Source of the DNA: Delphinapterus leucas
Taxonomy: Eukaryota > Chordata > Mammalia > Artiodactyla > Monodontidae
NCBI RefSeq assembly: GCF_002288925.2
Contig: NW_022098062.1
Location: forward strand, 10,319,603-10,383,602
DNA: 64,000 nt
Reading direction: 5' to 3'
In this document: piece by piece, positions 12,195 through 24,150 of the stretch
How positions within the stretch are numbered: the first letter of the stretch is position 1
How the letters are laid out: the number at the start of each line of letters is the position of its first letter
Notes under the pieces: model-generated
The model's input: the letters and a program-made list of their open reading frames with translations, nothing else
Databases searched by the model: none
What the model was told of the DNA's origin: nothing
Made by a program: the position numbers and the translations under genes

Positions 12195-13669
12195 CTGCAG
12201 ACAGGTTGCGGGGCGGAAAGAAGAGGGTGTCACAGGCTTGACTAGGACACGGTGTGGGGGCCTGAGATAGCCACCTCTCAGCACCCCAGGCCGCACTTGC
12301 TTCACCTCTTCTCCCACCTCCCACTTGCCCCGCCCGGAAGTTCCTGCAACTCCTTCCCACTCCACCAGACACCCACTCTCCCGCAGAAATACCCAGCCTC
12401 CCTCTACAGGACCGTAAATCCAACTTCTAGCCTTTCCAATTTTGGTGAGTTTTAACAAACTGCATTAGATTGTAAGGGCCTGGAGGGCGGCACCTATGCC
12501 CTGCAATGGGATTGTATTCAACGAGGGCATGTGTGGTTTCTAAGCAAAAGCGCCGGAATCCCTCTAATTAAACCACGCTTGATTTCCTACATGATTCCTG
12601 GGCCCAGGGTGGTAAGAGTTTGGGGCACAATGACCATCATTTGCCAAAAGTAAAACTGTGACACGTGATCTAAAAACAGATTTTTGTGCCACTTCAAGGT
12701 GAAAGGCAGCCTGGGAAAATGTAGTTGACATACAGAACTTTCTGCAGGGCTCAGTGGTTTATAAGAACAATGGGAGAGAATACTCGACACAGTGATGATC
12801 TCTGAAAACACCGAACCCCAGAGCCATGGGCGATTTCCAAGATTCTACAAGACAAAGCATGCTTGCTGGTTTCTCCCACCTCCTGACACCGCCTACAGCC
12901 TGACCGCCAGTCTTGCCCCAAGCTTCAGCAGATCCCTTCACCCACAGTGTGCAGTGGAGGCCTCCTGCCTCGATCGGTCCCAGGGCTGGTTTCTGGGGTG
13001 CTGTCACCTGCAGGTGCTCTACGTATCAGGTCCCATGGGTGGGCTGGACCAACCTTAGGGGTAGGGCCGAGGGGCCTGCTTCTGCCTCTCTCTGGTCCTC
13101 CTCCGCTTGGCCTTTCCCCGGGGTCCTCTCTGTCTTTCCACCTCTTCTCTGCCAAGCAGAGCTGGTGCAGCCAGAGCCCCACTGCTTCCCGACCTTGTCC
13201 CTCTGCAGGCACCTGGGCTGTGTGCCCTCCTGCTCTCCCTGCCATGGTTGCCAGGGCAATGCTCAGGGCCCTGCAGCCCCTCCGGCTGTGCACCTGCAGT
13301 CCCTCTGGCTTCATCAAAAGCTTCTTAATTGGCTGTGTTTCCCATCAGGCCAGCCCTGCCCGTCCCTCCCCAGGTCTTTATTCTTTCCCTCCCTGTGTCG
13401 TGGCTGTGACGGGAAGAGACACAGTTGAGGTGGAGGACGGAGGCATGGAAGGAGGCACTCCCAGCTCTGTGGGGCCGTGGTCCACCCTTTCGTGGGCTGG
13501 ACATCGCACTGCCTGCAGATGCGGGGAGAGCAGAGGAGGCTAAGGGGAGGGAAGCAGGGGGGAGGGTGGGAAGGGCTGGGGTTTGGGTGCACACCGCGGA
13601 GACAGTCCTCGAGAGCCTGCAGAGACCTATGGTTAGAAGCATCAAACAAGCAGGCCCTGTGTCCTCCTC

Positions 13670-13960
13670 TGAGCAGCAGTGTAACGCTGGCTAAGAGCTC
13701 GTGAACCTTCTGGAGCCTCGGTTTCCTCATGCGTAAAAGGAAACAATAACAGCAGCATGGAGAAGGCCTGGCACGTGGAAAGCACTACAGCAATGCAGCT
13801 GGTCATTACAGCCATGCCTCTGTCATTAACTGGCTACAGGTGCCCTTCGGGCAAGTGACTTAACCTTTATTTGACTTAGCTCCCTCCCTTGTAAGACACA
13901 CCAGACAGGATTATTGTGAAAACTATATCCTAACCCAATAACAGGCAGGTATTAGGAAAC
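13670..13960 (+). mobile_element. Two adjacent MIR remnants
   Basis: 'gcctcggtttcctcatgcg' in the first; 'gggcaagtgacttaaccttt' and 'ggattattgtgaaaact' in the second. Confidence 0.7.
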
Positions 13961-14304
13961 AGAACATGGCTTGCCCTTAGCTCAATCCTCCAGGCTGTGG
14001 AGGCCAGAACTGGGCTCCATATCCCGGCCTCAGGGCTCCCAGTCCAGCACCTGGTGTCGTGTTAGGGGGTTAGTGCTGTTCCTGAAAAGAGGATCCACGG
14101 GGAGCCCCAGAGGAGATATCTAAGTGGGTCCTCAGAGCTCACACTCCCACACCCCCCTCCCCCAACCAAACCAGTGGATGAAGACCAGCTCTTTAATTAA
14201 GAACTCCCACCCCACATCACCCCTACACACACCCATTCGCAGCTGCTTGGAACCTTCTATGTGTGAGAGGCTCTCCTGAGGCGGAAGGATCTTAACTCAA
14301 CAGA

Positions 14305-14465
14305 GCGCTATCTCGCTGAACCGTCACACGGAGTGATGAATGAAGTAGGTGCTGGCATCTGCTTTGCAGATGCGGAAACTGAGGCTCAGAAACGTGTGTC
14401 CTCTGCCTAAGGTAAGTGGCAAAGCTAAGATTCCAAAGCACAACACAACTTTCCTTGAGGGCCTG
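14305..14465 (+). repeat. Dispersed local duplication, copy A (MIR-related)
   Basis: It shares about 160 bases with 15405-15565, including a 45-base exact match (14348-14392 with 15450-15494) that contains the MIR-like 'gcggaaactgaggctcag'. Smaller matches (ACCGTCACACG; AAGATTCCAAAG) extend on both sides. Confidence 0.85.
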
Positions 14466-14939
14466 ACTCCTTGCCAGGACAGGAAGTCAGAGATATCACA
14501 GGATCCATTGCTAGGCATGCAGGTTGGGGAGACTCCCCCGGAGCCGACTCTCCTCTGCGCAACACAATCGCCAGGAAAGATGGCGCGCCCAAGCCTTGGA
14601 GCCATCGCAGTGAGCTGGCTAGAACATTATCTATCCTCTCCCACTCAGAAAGCTCTTCTAAGGAAATCATTCCCCAAACTTCCATGCTTCATTACTATTC
14701 GAGGCACTTTATAACAGATTGGGACTCACCAGCATATCATGACAACCTAGTTAAGAGTAGCTCATCTAAGCCAGGCCCTCACCTCCAGACCTAACCCAGA
14801 GAAATGAGACTTTCTAGTTTCTGTAAAGAGAACAGCTGAGAAGCCCTCACTTCCTTGCTTCCATCACCTCTTCCCAAGACCACAATGCTTCTCTGCTAAG
14901 AGTTTTCCATCATGAATTTTACCTAAATGCCTATTCTCA

Positions 14940-15335
14940 TGAGATATCTTATACTCAAATGTCCATCAACAGTGGAATGGATAAATAAAGTGCAGTATAG
15001 CCAAACGAGACTATACAGCAATGCGAATGAATGACATATAACTTCACACAGCAGTAGGGCTAAACCCCACCAACAACAGTGAGCGAAAGATTCAAGGGCA
15101 TATGTGCTGTAGGACTCCATTTAGATAAAGTACAGAAACAGGCAAACATCTATCTTGTTAGAAGTCAGGACTGTGGTTTCCCCTAGGGTGGAGTGACTGT
15201 AAAAAGCATGAAGGCGCTTCTGAGGTGCTGATACCTTCACCTGGATATTAAACTTTGTGCAAATTCATCGAGCTATATACTCACAACATGTGCAGTTCTT
15301 TTATATACTCTCTTTCAATAAAGGGGTTTTTTTTT
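14940..15335 (+). mobile_element. Old LINE-1 (L1M-type) 3' end
   Basis: It contains 'ccatcaacagtggaatgg', 'aggactccatttagataaag', 'agaagtcaggactgtgg' and 'caataaagg' followed by a T/A-rich end. Order and orientation match an L1M 3' terminus. Confidence 0.8.
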
Positions 15336-15404
15336 TTTTTAAAGAAACTCACTGAATTTTTCCATGAACCAAGCGCTAAAATGAGCACATTACTTAATAT
15401 AAAT

Positions 15405-15565
15405 GGGCCCTATCTCCTTGGACCGTCACACGTAGCGATGAACAAGGTGGGTGCTGGCATCTGCTTTGCAGATGCGGAAACTGAGGCTCAGAAAGGTGCG
15501 TCCTCCACCTAAGGACACACAGGAAGTGGCAGAGGTAAGATTCCAAAGAACAGCATGATTTTCCA
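15405..15565 (+). repeat. Dispersed local duplication, copy B, next to exon 2
   Basis: Partner of 14305-14465. It ends about 110 bases from the exon 2 donor at 15672. The L1M fragment 14940-15335 lies between the copies and is not duplicated. Confidence 0.85.
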
Positions 15566-15672
15566 CGATGGGTCGCCTTGCCTTCTTCCACGCTACACAC
15601 ACATCCTCAAAACGACAGGCGCTGCCGGCTCCCCGTTCCCACCCTGCAGGAGACCCGTGTCTGGCCCTTTAC

Positions 15673-15990
15673 CTGCTTTGACGCGGATGTCGGGACTCCG
15701 GATCTTGCCGGCAGCATTCTCCGCGGTGCAGAAGTAGTCATTGTCGTGGATAAAGCTATTGAAGGCGGAGGGGGAGAAGGGGTAGAGCTGCAGCGTCCCG
15801 TTGGCGTGGACGTGCCGGATGTGCGGCACGTCGTAGATGTCGTCCCCCGTGGCCAGGTACCATCGAAGGGCCGCACTGGGGGAGCCCGCGGCCGGGCAGG
15901 GCACCACCACCCCCACGGAGCTGGAGAAGGTCACCTGCTGCAAGGAGTCATTTACAAAGTAGAGGCTGGTGCCGACATCTTCAGGGCGGG
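15673..15990 (-). CDS. DSCAML1: DSCAML1 exon 2, first Ig-like domain
   Basis: This 318-base exon follows a CTGCAG acceptor (15996-15991) and ends before a GTAAAG donor. It encodes about 106 residues from [13 protein letters not shown] to SPDIRVKA. The Ig C2 hallmarks are visible: first Cys in VVVPCPAAG, Trp in LRWYLATG, and second Cys in the [10 protein letters not shown] motif. An N-glycosylation sequon (NDS) lies near the start and another (NGT) in HANGTLQLY. It is the N-terminal extracellular Ig domain, which contributes to homophilic binding. Both boundaries are phase 1, as is usual for Ig modules. No frameshift or stop is present. Confidence 0.95.
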
Positions 15991-16344
15991 CTGCAGGGGA
16001 GGGGAGAGGCTGGTTAGCGCCTGCTAATGATACCCTCGTAGGCCCGGGAGGCTGCAACACCCACGTTCATTCATAAAACGTTCAAGCACCAGTCATTCAA
16101 CAGCACTACTGAGCACTGACTGTACACCAGGCACTGGCAACGGTGAGGAAGAGACAGTTCCCACCCTGCATAAGCTTCCAGCCTAGCACAGGGATGGCAA
16201 AAGTTGAAACGTCTCATCCTCCATGCCAAGCCAGGTCCACGGAGAGAGGCGGCCACCTCTGCTATGGCGAAGGGTCCCAAGCCATAATCCACGTCCCCAC
16301 ACCCCAGCCGCCCATCAACACTTTAGGAGAGACACTGAAATTGC

Positions 16345-16570
16345 TTAGATAATGGTTATTTATTGAGTACCTATTATACTCAGGGAGGTTCACACCTGGT
16401 CCCTTGGTTCATCTGTACAACACTGAGAGGAGACAGTACTGCCTCTTTTTTATTGTTCCCTTTTGGAGGCTGAGCAAGTTATGTGATTTGCCTGAGATGA
16501 CACAGCTAATAAGCTACAGGATTGAAATCTGAACACACTGCTCTAAAGAGGATCTTAGCACACTTTCTGT
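16345..16570 (-). mobile_element. MIR SINE
   Basis: 'ttatttattgagtacctatt' at one end and 'gatgacacagctaataag' in the antisense tRNA-proximal part. Confidence 0.78.
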
Positions 16571-17879
16571 CACACCACAGCCGAAAGGTAAAAGGTCAGA
16601 GACCGTGCTCTATGAGGAAGAGCTACACGAAGCGGGGATGCTGGCCTGGACGAGAAAAGACTGCAGAGCCTTCTTCCCCTCTGGAGGTCGATTTGGAAAA
16701 TGTGTTGCCCCAGAGGATGGGTTGCGGACTGGCGGCACCGTGGGTAGACCAATCCAAGCCTAGGGACTAGAGATACCCACCCCCGCAAGCCTAAAACCAT
16801 CCCTGACACTGACCAACCATGGAATTCCCTTCCCCTCTCTGACCCTCTGCTCCTTCACTTGTAAAATGGAGGGAGGATACATGAGGCTGCAAAGACCCCG
16901 TGCATCTCTGACATGTTGCCATTGCAACACTCAGTCACATGGGCAAACATGCTCACGACCGCAGCTACCTGACAACGTCAAGGCCGCCTGACAAGGAGGA
17001 CAGCTGTCTGCAACTCTCATCCCAGCCCAGGGCCTCAGTCTTGCCTGCCCTCGTGGGAAGCGGCCCTGAATAGTGGAATCAGGGCCTTCCCTCCCTACCA
17101 AGGAGCCTGCCCCCTTAAGAAGGGTCACCTCTGAACAAGCGGAAGCAAACCCAGAGGAAGAGGGGGCCTGGTCCCAGGTCTCCAGCTGGAAGCCACTCCC
17201 TCTCCACCAGGAAGATCAAGGAGCAAACAAACCACTCTGCCGCTTGTTTAAAGAACGTTGCAGGGGACCCAACTTGACCTCAATTTCCACAACTTTATGG
17301 GGAGGGGAAGGGCCTGCATCGGACCATATTAATATTCTCGGCTTAACTCTGAGCCGAGCCTCCAGGGAGAATGTACCGGGCAGCTCACTGAAGAAGGCCA
17401 TTAAGCCTCATTGGTCAGAGCAATTCACATCATCTCATAAAAAGCTGTGATGAAGCCATTAGCAGCAGTGCTGGAAAACACATCCATGGGCTCCTTGCTG
17501 GGGGGTCAGGGGCACCCTCTTAGCTGCAGATGCATTTGCCCTCCCTACCCGGCACTGCGCGCCCATAGCGGCTGCAGGGGGCGGAGGTGGAGCCGGGGCA
17601 CGGTGGGCACCACAGCTTTCCCATCCACGTCCTCACGCTGCCTCCCCGGTGACAGTGTCGGTGCTGGCGGTGGAGAAGTCTGCTCTGTGGAAGAGGGGAC
17701 CCCAGTGGGTCCCTTGGAAGCCTGCCCAACTCACAGGGACCAGAGTATTCCCCAAGGTCATGAAATCATGCCATTCTGCAAGTAAGCACACTGAGGCTTA
17801 GGAAGTTTCTCTTCGGATCCACACTCCCCAGGTCCCCAGGAGCCCGCTCACCTTCTGAAAGGCTTCTTGATTGACATTC

Positions 17880-18350
17880 CGTCAGCAATTATTCGTTAAG
17901 CATCTTCTACATGCCAGGCTCTGTTGTAAGCACTTTACTCGTATGACTTTTTTTTTTTTTTTTTTTCGGTACGCGGGCCTCTCAGTGTTGTGGCCTCTCC
18001 CGTCGCGGAGCACAGGCTCCGGACGCGCAGGCTCAGCGGCCATGGCTCACGGGCCCAGCCGCTCCGCGGCATGTGGGATCCTCCCGGACCGGGGCACGAA
18101 CCCGTGTCCCCTGCATCGGCAGGCGGACTCTCGACCACTGCGCCACCAGGGAAGCCCCACTCGTATGACTTTTAATCCTCCCAACAACCGTGTGAGGGAG
18201 GTATTATTCTCATTCCAGTTCACAGATGAGGAAACTAACGCACTGAGAGATCAAAGACTTTCCCAAGACCACATGACCAGTAAGTGAGGGCTCTGGGACT
18301 CAGACTGAGGCAATCTGAGCCCGGAGTCTGCCCTTAGATGATTGTAACCA
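17880..18350 (-). mobile_element. MIR SINE split by the CHR SINE at 17952
   Basis: 'tacatgccaggctctgttg' left; 'cacagatgaggaaactaacg' right. Confidence 0.85.
17952..18158 (-). mobile_element. CHR-type SINE, full length, nested in a MIR
   Basis: An antisense copy with poly-T at its left end. A 15-base target duplication ACTCGTATGACTTTT is present at 17937-17951 and 18159-18173 with no mismatch. The intact duplication indicates a young insertion. The flanking MIR is 17880-17936 and 18174-18350. Confidence 0.93.
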
Positions 18351-18813
18351 CTGCAGTAATAAAGAGGGGGTTTATACCTCCCTCAAACACCACCTGGCCT
18401 CCAACTTCCCTTTTCAGCTGGCCAAGAACAGGATGAATATATCCACACGCCTGTGCGCACACGCACACCCCCTGGGAGGGGGCCGTGTCGGACTCAACAT
18501 TTCAGACAATGCTTAGCCTGTGGGCGCGGGGACATCACTCTGGGGTTCTGGGTACTTCCTGAGACAACCTAGTTAATCAGACACCCTCACCGTGGCAGTT
18601 TTATGGATTTTGGACGCCAAAATCCATCAAGGAACAGAAAGAGGCATAATGTAGACATTATGCCTGACAAATGGACTTAGGAAGCTGAGAAAGATCCCTG
18701 ACAGAGAGGAGCTCAGGAATTGTCTGATTCAAGGGGCAGCGTAAGAAAATATTTAAGGATCAGTATGAAGTAGCCCTCAGTGATGATAAGGCCAGCAGCA
18801 ATACTACTAGCCA

Positions 18814-18927
18814 GGGGATATGGGGCTATGTGTATATGTATAGCCGATTCACTCTGTTATAAAGCAGAAACTAACACACCATTGTAAAGCAATTACACTC
18901 CAATAAAGATGTTTAAAAAAAAAATAA
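18814..18927 (+). mobile_element. Short LINE-1 3' UTR fragment
   Basis: It reads 'tagccgattcactctgtt ... ctccaataaagatg' and an A-run. Related sequences ACTACTAGCCA and ACTACTGCTAGCCA at its two edges may be the target duplication. Confidence 0.8.
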
Positions 18928-18939
18928 CTACTGCTAGCC

Positions 18940-19140
18940 ACCATGGATTTCACTAACTACGGGCCAGGCTGGGTGCTAGACCTGTTACAGGTGTTCTCTC
19001 ACTTCATCTCATGACTCTCTAGGGGATGCTATTATTATCATCCCATCGTACAGATAAGGAAATCGAGGCTCTGAAAAGTTAACTAATTTACCCAAAGTAA
19101 CCCAGAGTGAAAGTATTAGAGCTGGGCCAGAGCCCGACTT
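18940..19140 (-). mobile_element. MIR SINE
   Basis: 'gggccaggctgggtgctag', 'cagataaggaaatcgaggc' and 'attagagctgggccagagc'. Confidence 0.85.
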
Positions 19141-20124
19141 TGCCTGCCTTCAGAGCCTGGGGGCGAAACTGCCCTTTTGGACGCACCACACCGAAGACAA
19201 AAGGAATCAAACCACAAACTCTGGTTTTCCAGGCTGGGTATCCCTCCCCATCCTTTCTTCCATCCCAAACCCACACTCAATACACACTCCTGGTCTTCTC
19301 TCCCGGCTGGAAATCCATCCCACCCTCCCTGCAGAGACAACCCCTGGGGACCAGGCTTCTCTCGGCTCCGGGCTCCTGGAAGGACTGTCAGCCACAGTAG
19401 CAGCAGCCTTCCTGCTCTCTGGGCCTCGGATCCTGCCAGGGCCAAGGACACGGGCTTCTCCGCAACTACAAATGGGTAGATGTAATTGATGAATTGACGG
19501 GGACTGTCCAGCCACCTGTCAGGGCTGAAGAAACAGTGGATTTATAGCAAAAGGTGAGTAGCCTCATATTTCTCCCCCCGTGGTATGTGAGCTGCTGTCT
19601 TCTGGGTCTGGGGGAGCTGGGGAGGATTAGACACACCATTCATTTCAGCTTGTAGCTCTGACAGAGCACTGCCATTATGAAACATCACCCTCAGGTGTGA
19701 AACAATAGCATTTTGCCCTTACTTCGGGCTCATATCTTACCATCACAAGGCACCTGTCAGCCTGGAATGCAGAAGCCTTTAAATAAATATTAATTCAGCC
19801 TCACCCCACCTGCCGAGAGAGAGGAATAAGCAAATCCATAAAGGGGAAACTGAGGCACGAATCTCCTGAAATCTCTGCCATGTGCTAAGATGAAGGTTGG
19901 CACAGGGCACCAGTGAGTGGCTGCGGTAGCAATGGGTACGATCAGTCACCAGCCACGGAAGGGGTAGTAGCAGGGGTCTGGGGGCCTCACCCCCACCTCA
20001 CGGAGTCTGGAGAGGCTTCAATGGTGGCAGCTTTCCCTCCTCAGGCTCCCGTTTGAACCTTCAGAGCAGTGACAAAGCCTCAGCCAGCTCTGAGGAGCAC
20101 AGAAGCATGGGACAATAGTCAGAG

Positions 20125-20320
20125 ACCCGGGACAAGTCTGACAGTGCTACCTTCCCTCCTGGGGCTCATTCCTGACCTGCTGTGTGACCTCAGGCAACCC
20201 ACTTAGCCTTTCTGAGCCTCAACGTCCTCATTCACAAAAGGGGGACCTTACCTGTCCCCCAGGGCTGCTGAGCAGGCAAAACAGAACGTGAAAGTACTTG
20301 GTTCCCCGTAATGAGGATGC
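20125..20320 (+). mobile_element. MIR SINE
   Basis: 'ctgtgtgacctcaggcaacc' and 'tttctgagcctcaacgtcc'. Confidence 0.82.
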
Positions 20321-20784
20321 AGGACTAGGAGGGATGGGATTGTTATTCGCATCCCAGCGATTCCCCGAGGGGACCAGGGAGGCGAAAGTTACTGCAAAGC
20401 GTGGCCAGGGTCCAGTCCCCCCCAACCCTGCAGTCCTGCACCCGAGGGTGACTCCTGCACCCTTGAATGCTCTCCTCTCCCAGGTCCTTCCTGACCCGAG
20501 GCCAGGAAAGACTTGTTCCTTCAGGAGATCTTTACCCAGCACAAGCTACATGCCCAGCAGGCCCCCAGGTGTGGTGGAAAGCATCAAAGGCCGGGGAAAA
20601 CGGTCCCCACCATCCAGGAGCTTGCAAAGGAGATGGGGGCAGAAGAGGGTTAACCCACCGCCCAGGGCAGAGTTCACAGAAGGGTTTATGGCCCTTTCTG
20701 TAATTTCATTTTGGCTCTACACCTACTCCCCTGGAGGCTTGGTGGCCTGGCTGATGGTACAGAGTTCTCAAAAGAAAGGAGGCT

Positions 20785-20985
20785 AACTGATTGAGTGCCT
20801 ACTGTGTGCTACAAGGGCATCTCCTCACATAATCCTCACGCAGAGGTCCGAGGTGGGCTCTGTGAGTCTCATCTTACAGGTGAGGTCAGAGAGGCTCATG
20901 GGGGGAGATTCTCCAAGATCGTACAGCCAGGAGGCCACCAGGCCAACATTCAAAGTCTGCCTGGCTCCCAAGCCAGAGTTTTTTC
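20785..20985 (-). mobile_element. MIR SINE
   Basis: 'ttgagtgcctactgtgtgct' and 'cttacaggtgaggtcagaga'. Confidence 0.8.
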
Positions 20986-22019
20986 CAACACAAAGCTGAA
21001 GAGTTCAAAGTTTGGGGCCTTATGAGGATTTGCTTTCATTTCTTCTCTGGAAGCCAGTCCACATTTGGAAAGCAAATCTTTGGACAGGAAACTACGACTT
21101 TCCCGACTTTCCCCTAAATCTCAGCCATCCCCCAGCTCTTTCTTCCCTCCGCAGACAGAACCAGACAGACTTACAGAGAGAAGGAGAGGAGGGAGAAACA
21201 CTTCATAAATAAAGAGAGAGAGATCAGATCAACAGCAAAGCTTCTTCTGGTCAAAGGGGAAATGGATTTTTAATAGAAAATGGAAGTTATGGGCTTGGTT
21301 GTGATGTGACAGACGCCCAGACTTAAACCCCTTTAATCTTCTCCTCCGGTTAACATGGAGCACCACCCTGATGCCGTGTTTCATAAAACAGGCTCCAAAT
21401 GGCTGGGAGATTAGAAGCGTAGAAATAGCACAGCAATATTTTTAAACCAGAAATCGCCCCCAGGCATTTGGGCTGCCCCAGGGTCACCCCTGAAACCTAA
21501 ATATCCATCACATCAACTTGTCCGTCTGCCCTGCGCTGTCTGGCCATCGGGATTAGTTTGGCGAAGGAAACTCAACACCCACGCAGTCGACACCCAGGGG
21601 CCTCCCACCCCACCTGCCCGGGTTGGGATGGAGGTGTCTGGCCAACTGAGGCTTCCACCCAGGTGCACTTTGAATTATCCCCATGTCATCATGTCCAATC
21701 ATCGTAAATGACAACCTGAGGGGACCGAAATGTTAACGCCTCACCACCTCCACAGGGAGAAATGAGTCACTTCTTCTCTTCCTTTACAATATTTAGTCTC
21801 ATTCACTGGATCTTTCATCCAGGAGCATCTGCCAGTGCTGGAGTCCCTGCCAGCTGCACCCGCCCGAGAGATGGGCAAGAGCCTGCAAGGGGTATCCAGC
21901 CCTCGGCACGGGGAGCGTGGCTGGATGGTAGCAGCGGGGACGAGGGGCGGGCAGGGCTCCCCTGCAGGCCTATGAGCTCCCCGTCTTGGTCACCACTCTG
22001 TCCCCTGGGCCTAGCATAG

Positions 22020-22290
22020 CACTAGGCACTTAGCACAGTGGGTAAACGCCCAGACTCTGGTGCCAGGCTCCCCAGGCTTGAATCCTTGCTCTGCCCCTTA
22101 CAAGCAGGGTAACTGCAGGCAAGATTACCTCGCCTCTCTACACCTTGGTTTCCTCATCTATAAAACGGGGGTGACTGTATCTACTTCAAGGGTTGTTAGA
22201 TTGGATGAGTTCATATGTATGACAGTTTCTGGCATATATAAGTGGCAGAGGTAACCACCTAAGTATTCATTGCTGTGGTTATAAATATTA
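22020..22290 (+). mobile_element. MIR SINE, nearly full length
   Basis: 'gcccagactctggtgccag', 'ttggtttcctcatctataaa' and 'agggttgttagattggatg'. Confidence 0.88.
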
Positions 22291-22369
22291 TCATGATAGC
22301 AGATAGGCAGGAAGTACATCCCACAACAAATACCTCTCCCCAGTGATGATGATGGCAACTTCAGACAGT

Positions 22370-22530
22370 TTTCAAACATTACTATGCATAAGAGCCACCT
22401 GGAGACCTTGTTAAACATGCGCGTCCTTAGATACCAGATTCACTGAGTCTGTCGTAGGGCCAGGGAACTCTGTTTCTGAGGCAGGTGGTCCTCTGTCTAC
22501 ACTCAGAGTAATGCTCCACAGGAAAAAGGT
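22370..22530 (+). mobile_element. MER5A-like hAT DNA transposon fragment
   Basis: 'taagagccacctggagacc', 'agattcactgagtctg' and 'ggaactctgtttctgaggc' match MER5A order with substantial divergence. Confidence 0.6.
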
Positions 22531-23164
22531 TTGCCATACCGGACTTCAGCCCACTCTCCCAACAACAGACCATTCTCATGGGCTTGGCTGACAGAACCTC
22601 AGCACCTCATTAAGTAACTTAATTTGGTGATCGAGTTAATGAAAGAATAATGGTGTGATCAATAAACAGAGCATTGCCACAGCTACACAGCTCCCGGGCC
22701 GCACACAGAGCTGTGGTTGTTTTAATGCAGATGTGAGGTTTCTCAGATTAATTTGCAAGGTTGATTACTCCGCTGCATCTCCACACAAAGGTTTTCATAA
22801 AAGAGATGTATTATTATTTGTCTTCACTCTGTTCTTATTCCATAGTTGGAAAAACCGGGTCCAGAGAGGATCAGCCAGTGGGGTCTCAGGTCAACCATCA
22901 TGTCCATCCAAAACTCAGGTGAGGACCAGGGAGACGGGGTCTGGCCCCTCCATCGGAAAACCCCGTTATGGTGTGTTCACACCTTGGAGACAATCAGAGT
23001 CTAGATTCTGAGGAGGGGAAGGGCCGGTCTCCCCAGACAGCATCTGAGCATTTACAGGCAACCAGAACTGGTTGTGCAGCTGGGACAAGCCCCAGACCTT
23101 CTGTCCCCAAACCTGGCACACTTGCTTTACCTCTACCCTCACCATCATCATGGCCACCATTTCT

Positions 23165-23375
23165 TTTCAGCACTAATTGTGTGCCAGGCGCTGTGAGAAG
23201 CCCTTTCCTTACATTACAGTGCATTTAATCCTTATGAGTACCCTCTAATGTAGCTACTGCCCAAGACCCCATTTTACAGATAAGAAAACAGGATCTTCAA
23301 GAGATCAAGTAATTTCCTAGGTGGCACAGCCAGGGCTGACAGAGCAGCATTTGAAACCCAGGCCTCCCTTACTCC
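23165..23375 (-). mobile_element. MIR SINE
   Basis: 'attgtgtgccaggcgctgtg' and 'cccattttacagataagaa'. Confidence 0.86.
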
Positions 23376-23464
23376 GGCTGTGTTTCTCAACGGGAGCGCT
23401 ACATTCTACTCTCAGAGTGTCTCCGAGCTGTGATCATCCTATAAGGTGGGTTTCTGATGAAAGA

Positions 23465-23665
23465 GAGCCATTTGGGGAACGACAATTCTGAATTATTTGG
23501 GACTGCCCCAGGCGTCAGACACTTCATCCCTAATCATCCCTCCCTGCCCTCCACTATATCCTCCTTACTCTAGTGAGTAAAATAACCAAAAAGTATCCCC
23601 CCGGTTTCCAAACAGCCCTAAGGAAACAGTACCACCCCAATGAGAAGCACTGCTCCAGTGCCCAA
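23465..23665. mobile_element. MER20-like hAT DNA transposon fragment
   Basis: 'gacaattctgaattattt', 'catccctccctgccctcc', 'aataaccaaaaagtat' and 'aatgagaagcactgctcc' follow MER20 order. Confidence 0.55.
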
Positions 23666-23959
23666 GTGGTCACCTCTGTCCATCAGAAACGGGTTTTTTT
23701 TTTCTTTTTTCTTAAGATTCTTAGCACAAACATAGTTCCTGTAACCAGCAACCAGAAACCTCTGAGATCCAGTAAAGATCAGTCATCCTTCAACCTACAA
23801 GGCCCCTCACCATCAGCTCCAGGAGAAGTTATGAGCAACAGCTGACAGTCAAACAGACTCTTTAATCTTCCAGCCCCTTCTAGACAGGGCCTGTCAAAGG
23901 AACGCCCCTTATGGCCAGAAAGGTCTTTCCTGGGAGTCGGCTCAGACAGCACAGTTGTC

Positions 23960-24150
23960 CCCAGAGATTCCTAGATTTAGACTGTTCACACTGGAGGGAC
24001 TTAAGAGATTATTTTGTTCAATCTCCTCCATTTACAGATGGGGAGAGTGAGGCCTGGAGAGTCATTTGCCCCAGGTGCACAGCTGGCCAGCGTCCTGGCT
24101 GGGACCAGACCCCCGTCTCCACCGCTCTTGCAACTCTGGCCGCTCCACTT
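23960..24150 (-). mobile_element. MIR-family remnant
   Basis: 'ctccatttacagatggggag' and 'gcacagctggccagcgtcc'. Confidence 0.65.

Larger units (their letters stand above)
12195..15672 (-). other. DSCAML1 intron 2
   Basis: A complete 3.5-kb intron between GTAAAG (15672) and CTGCAG (12195). It holds a G-rich tract (13542-13588), two MIR remnants (13670-13960), an L1M 3' end (14940-15335) and the two copies of a dispersed duplication (14305-14465 and 15405-15565). Confidence 0.92.
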
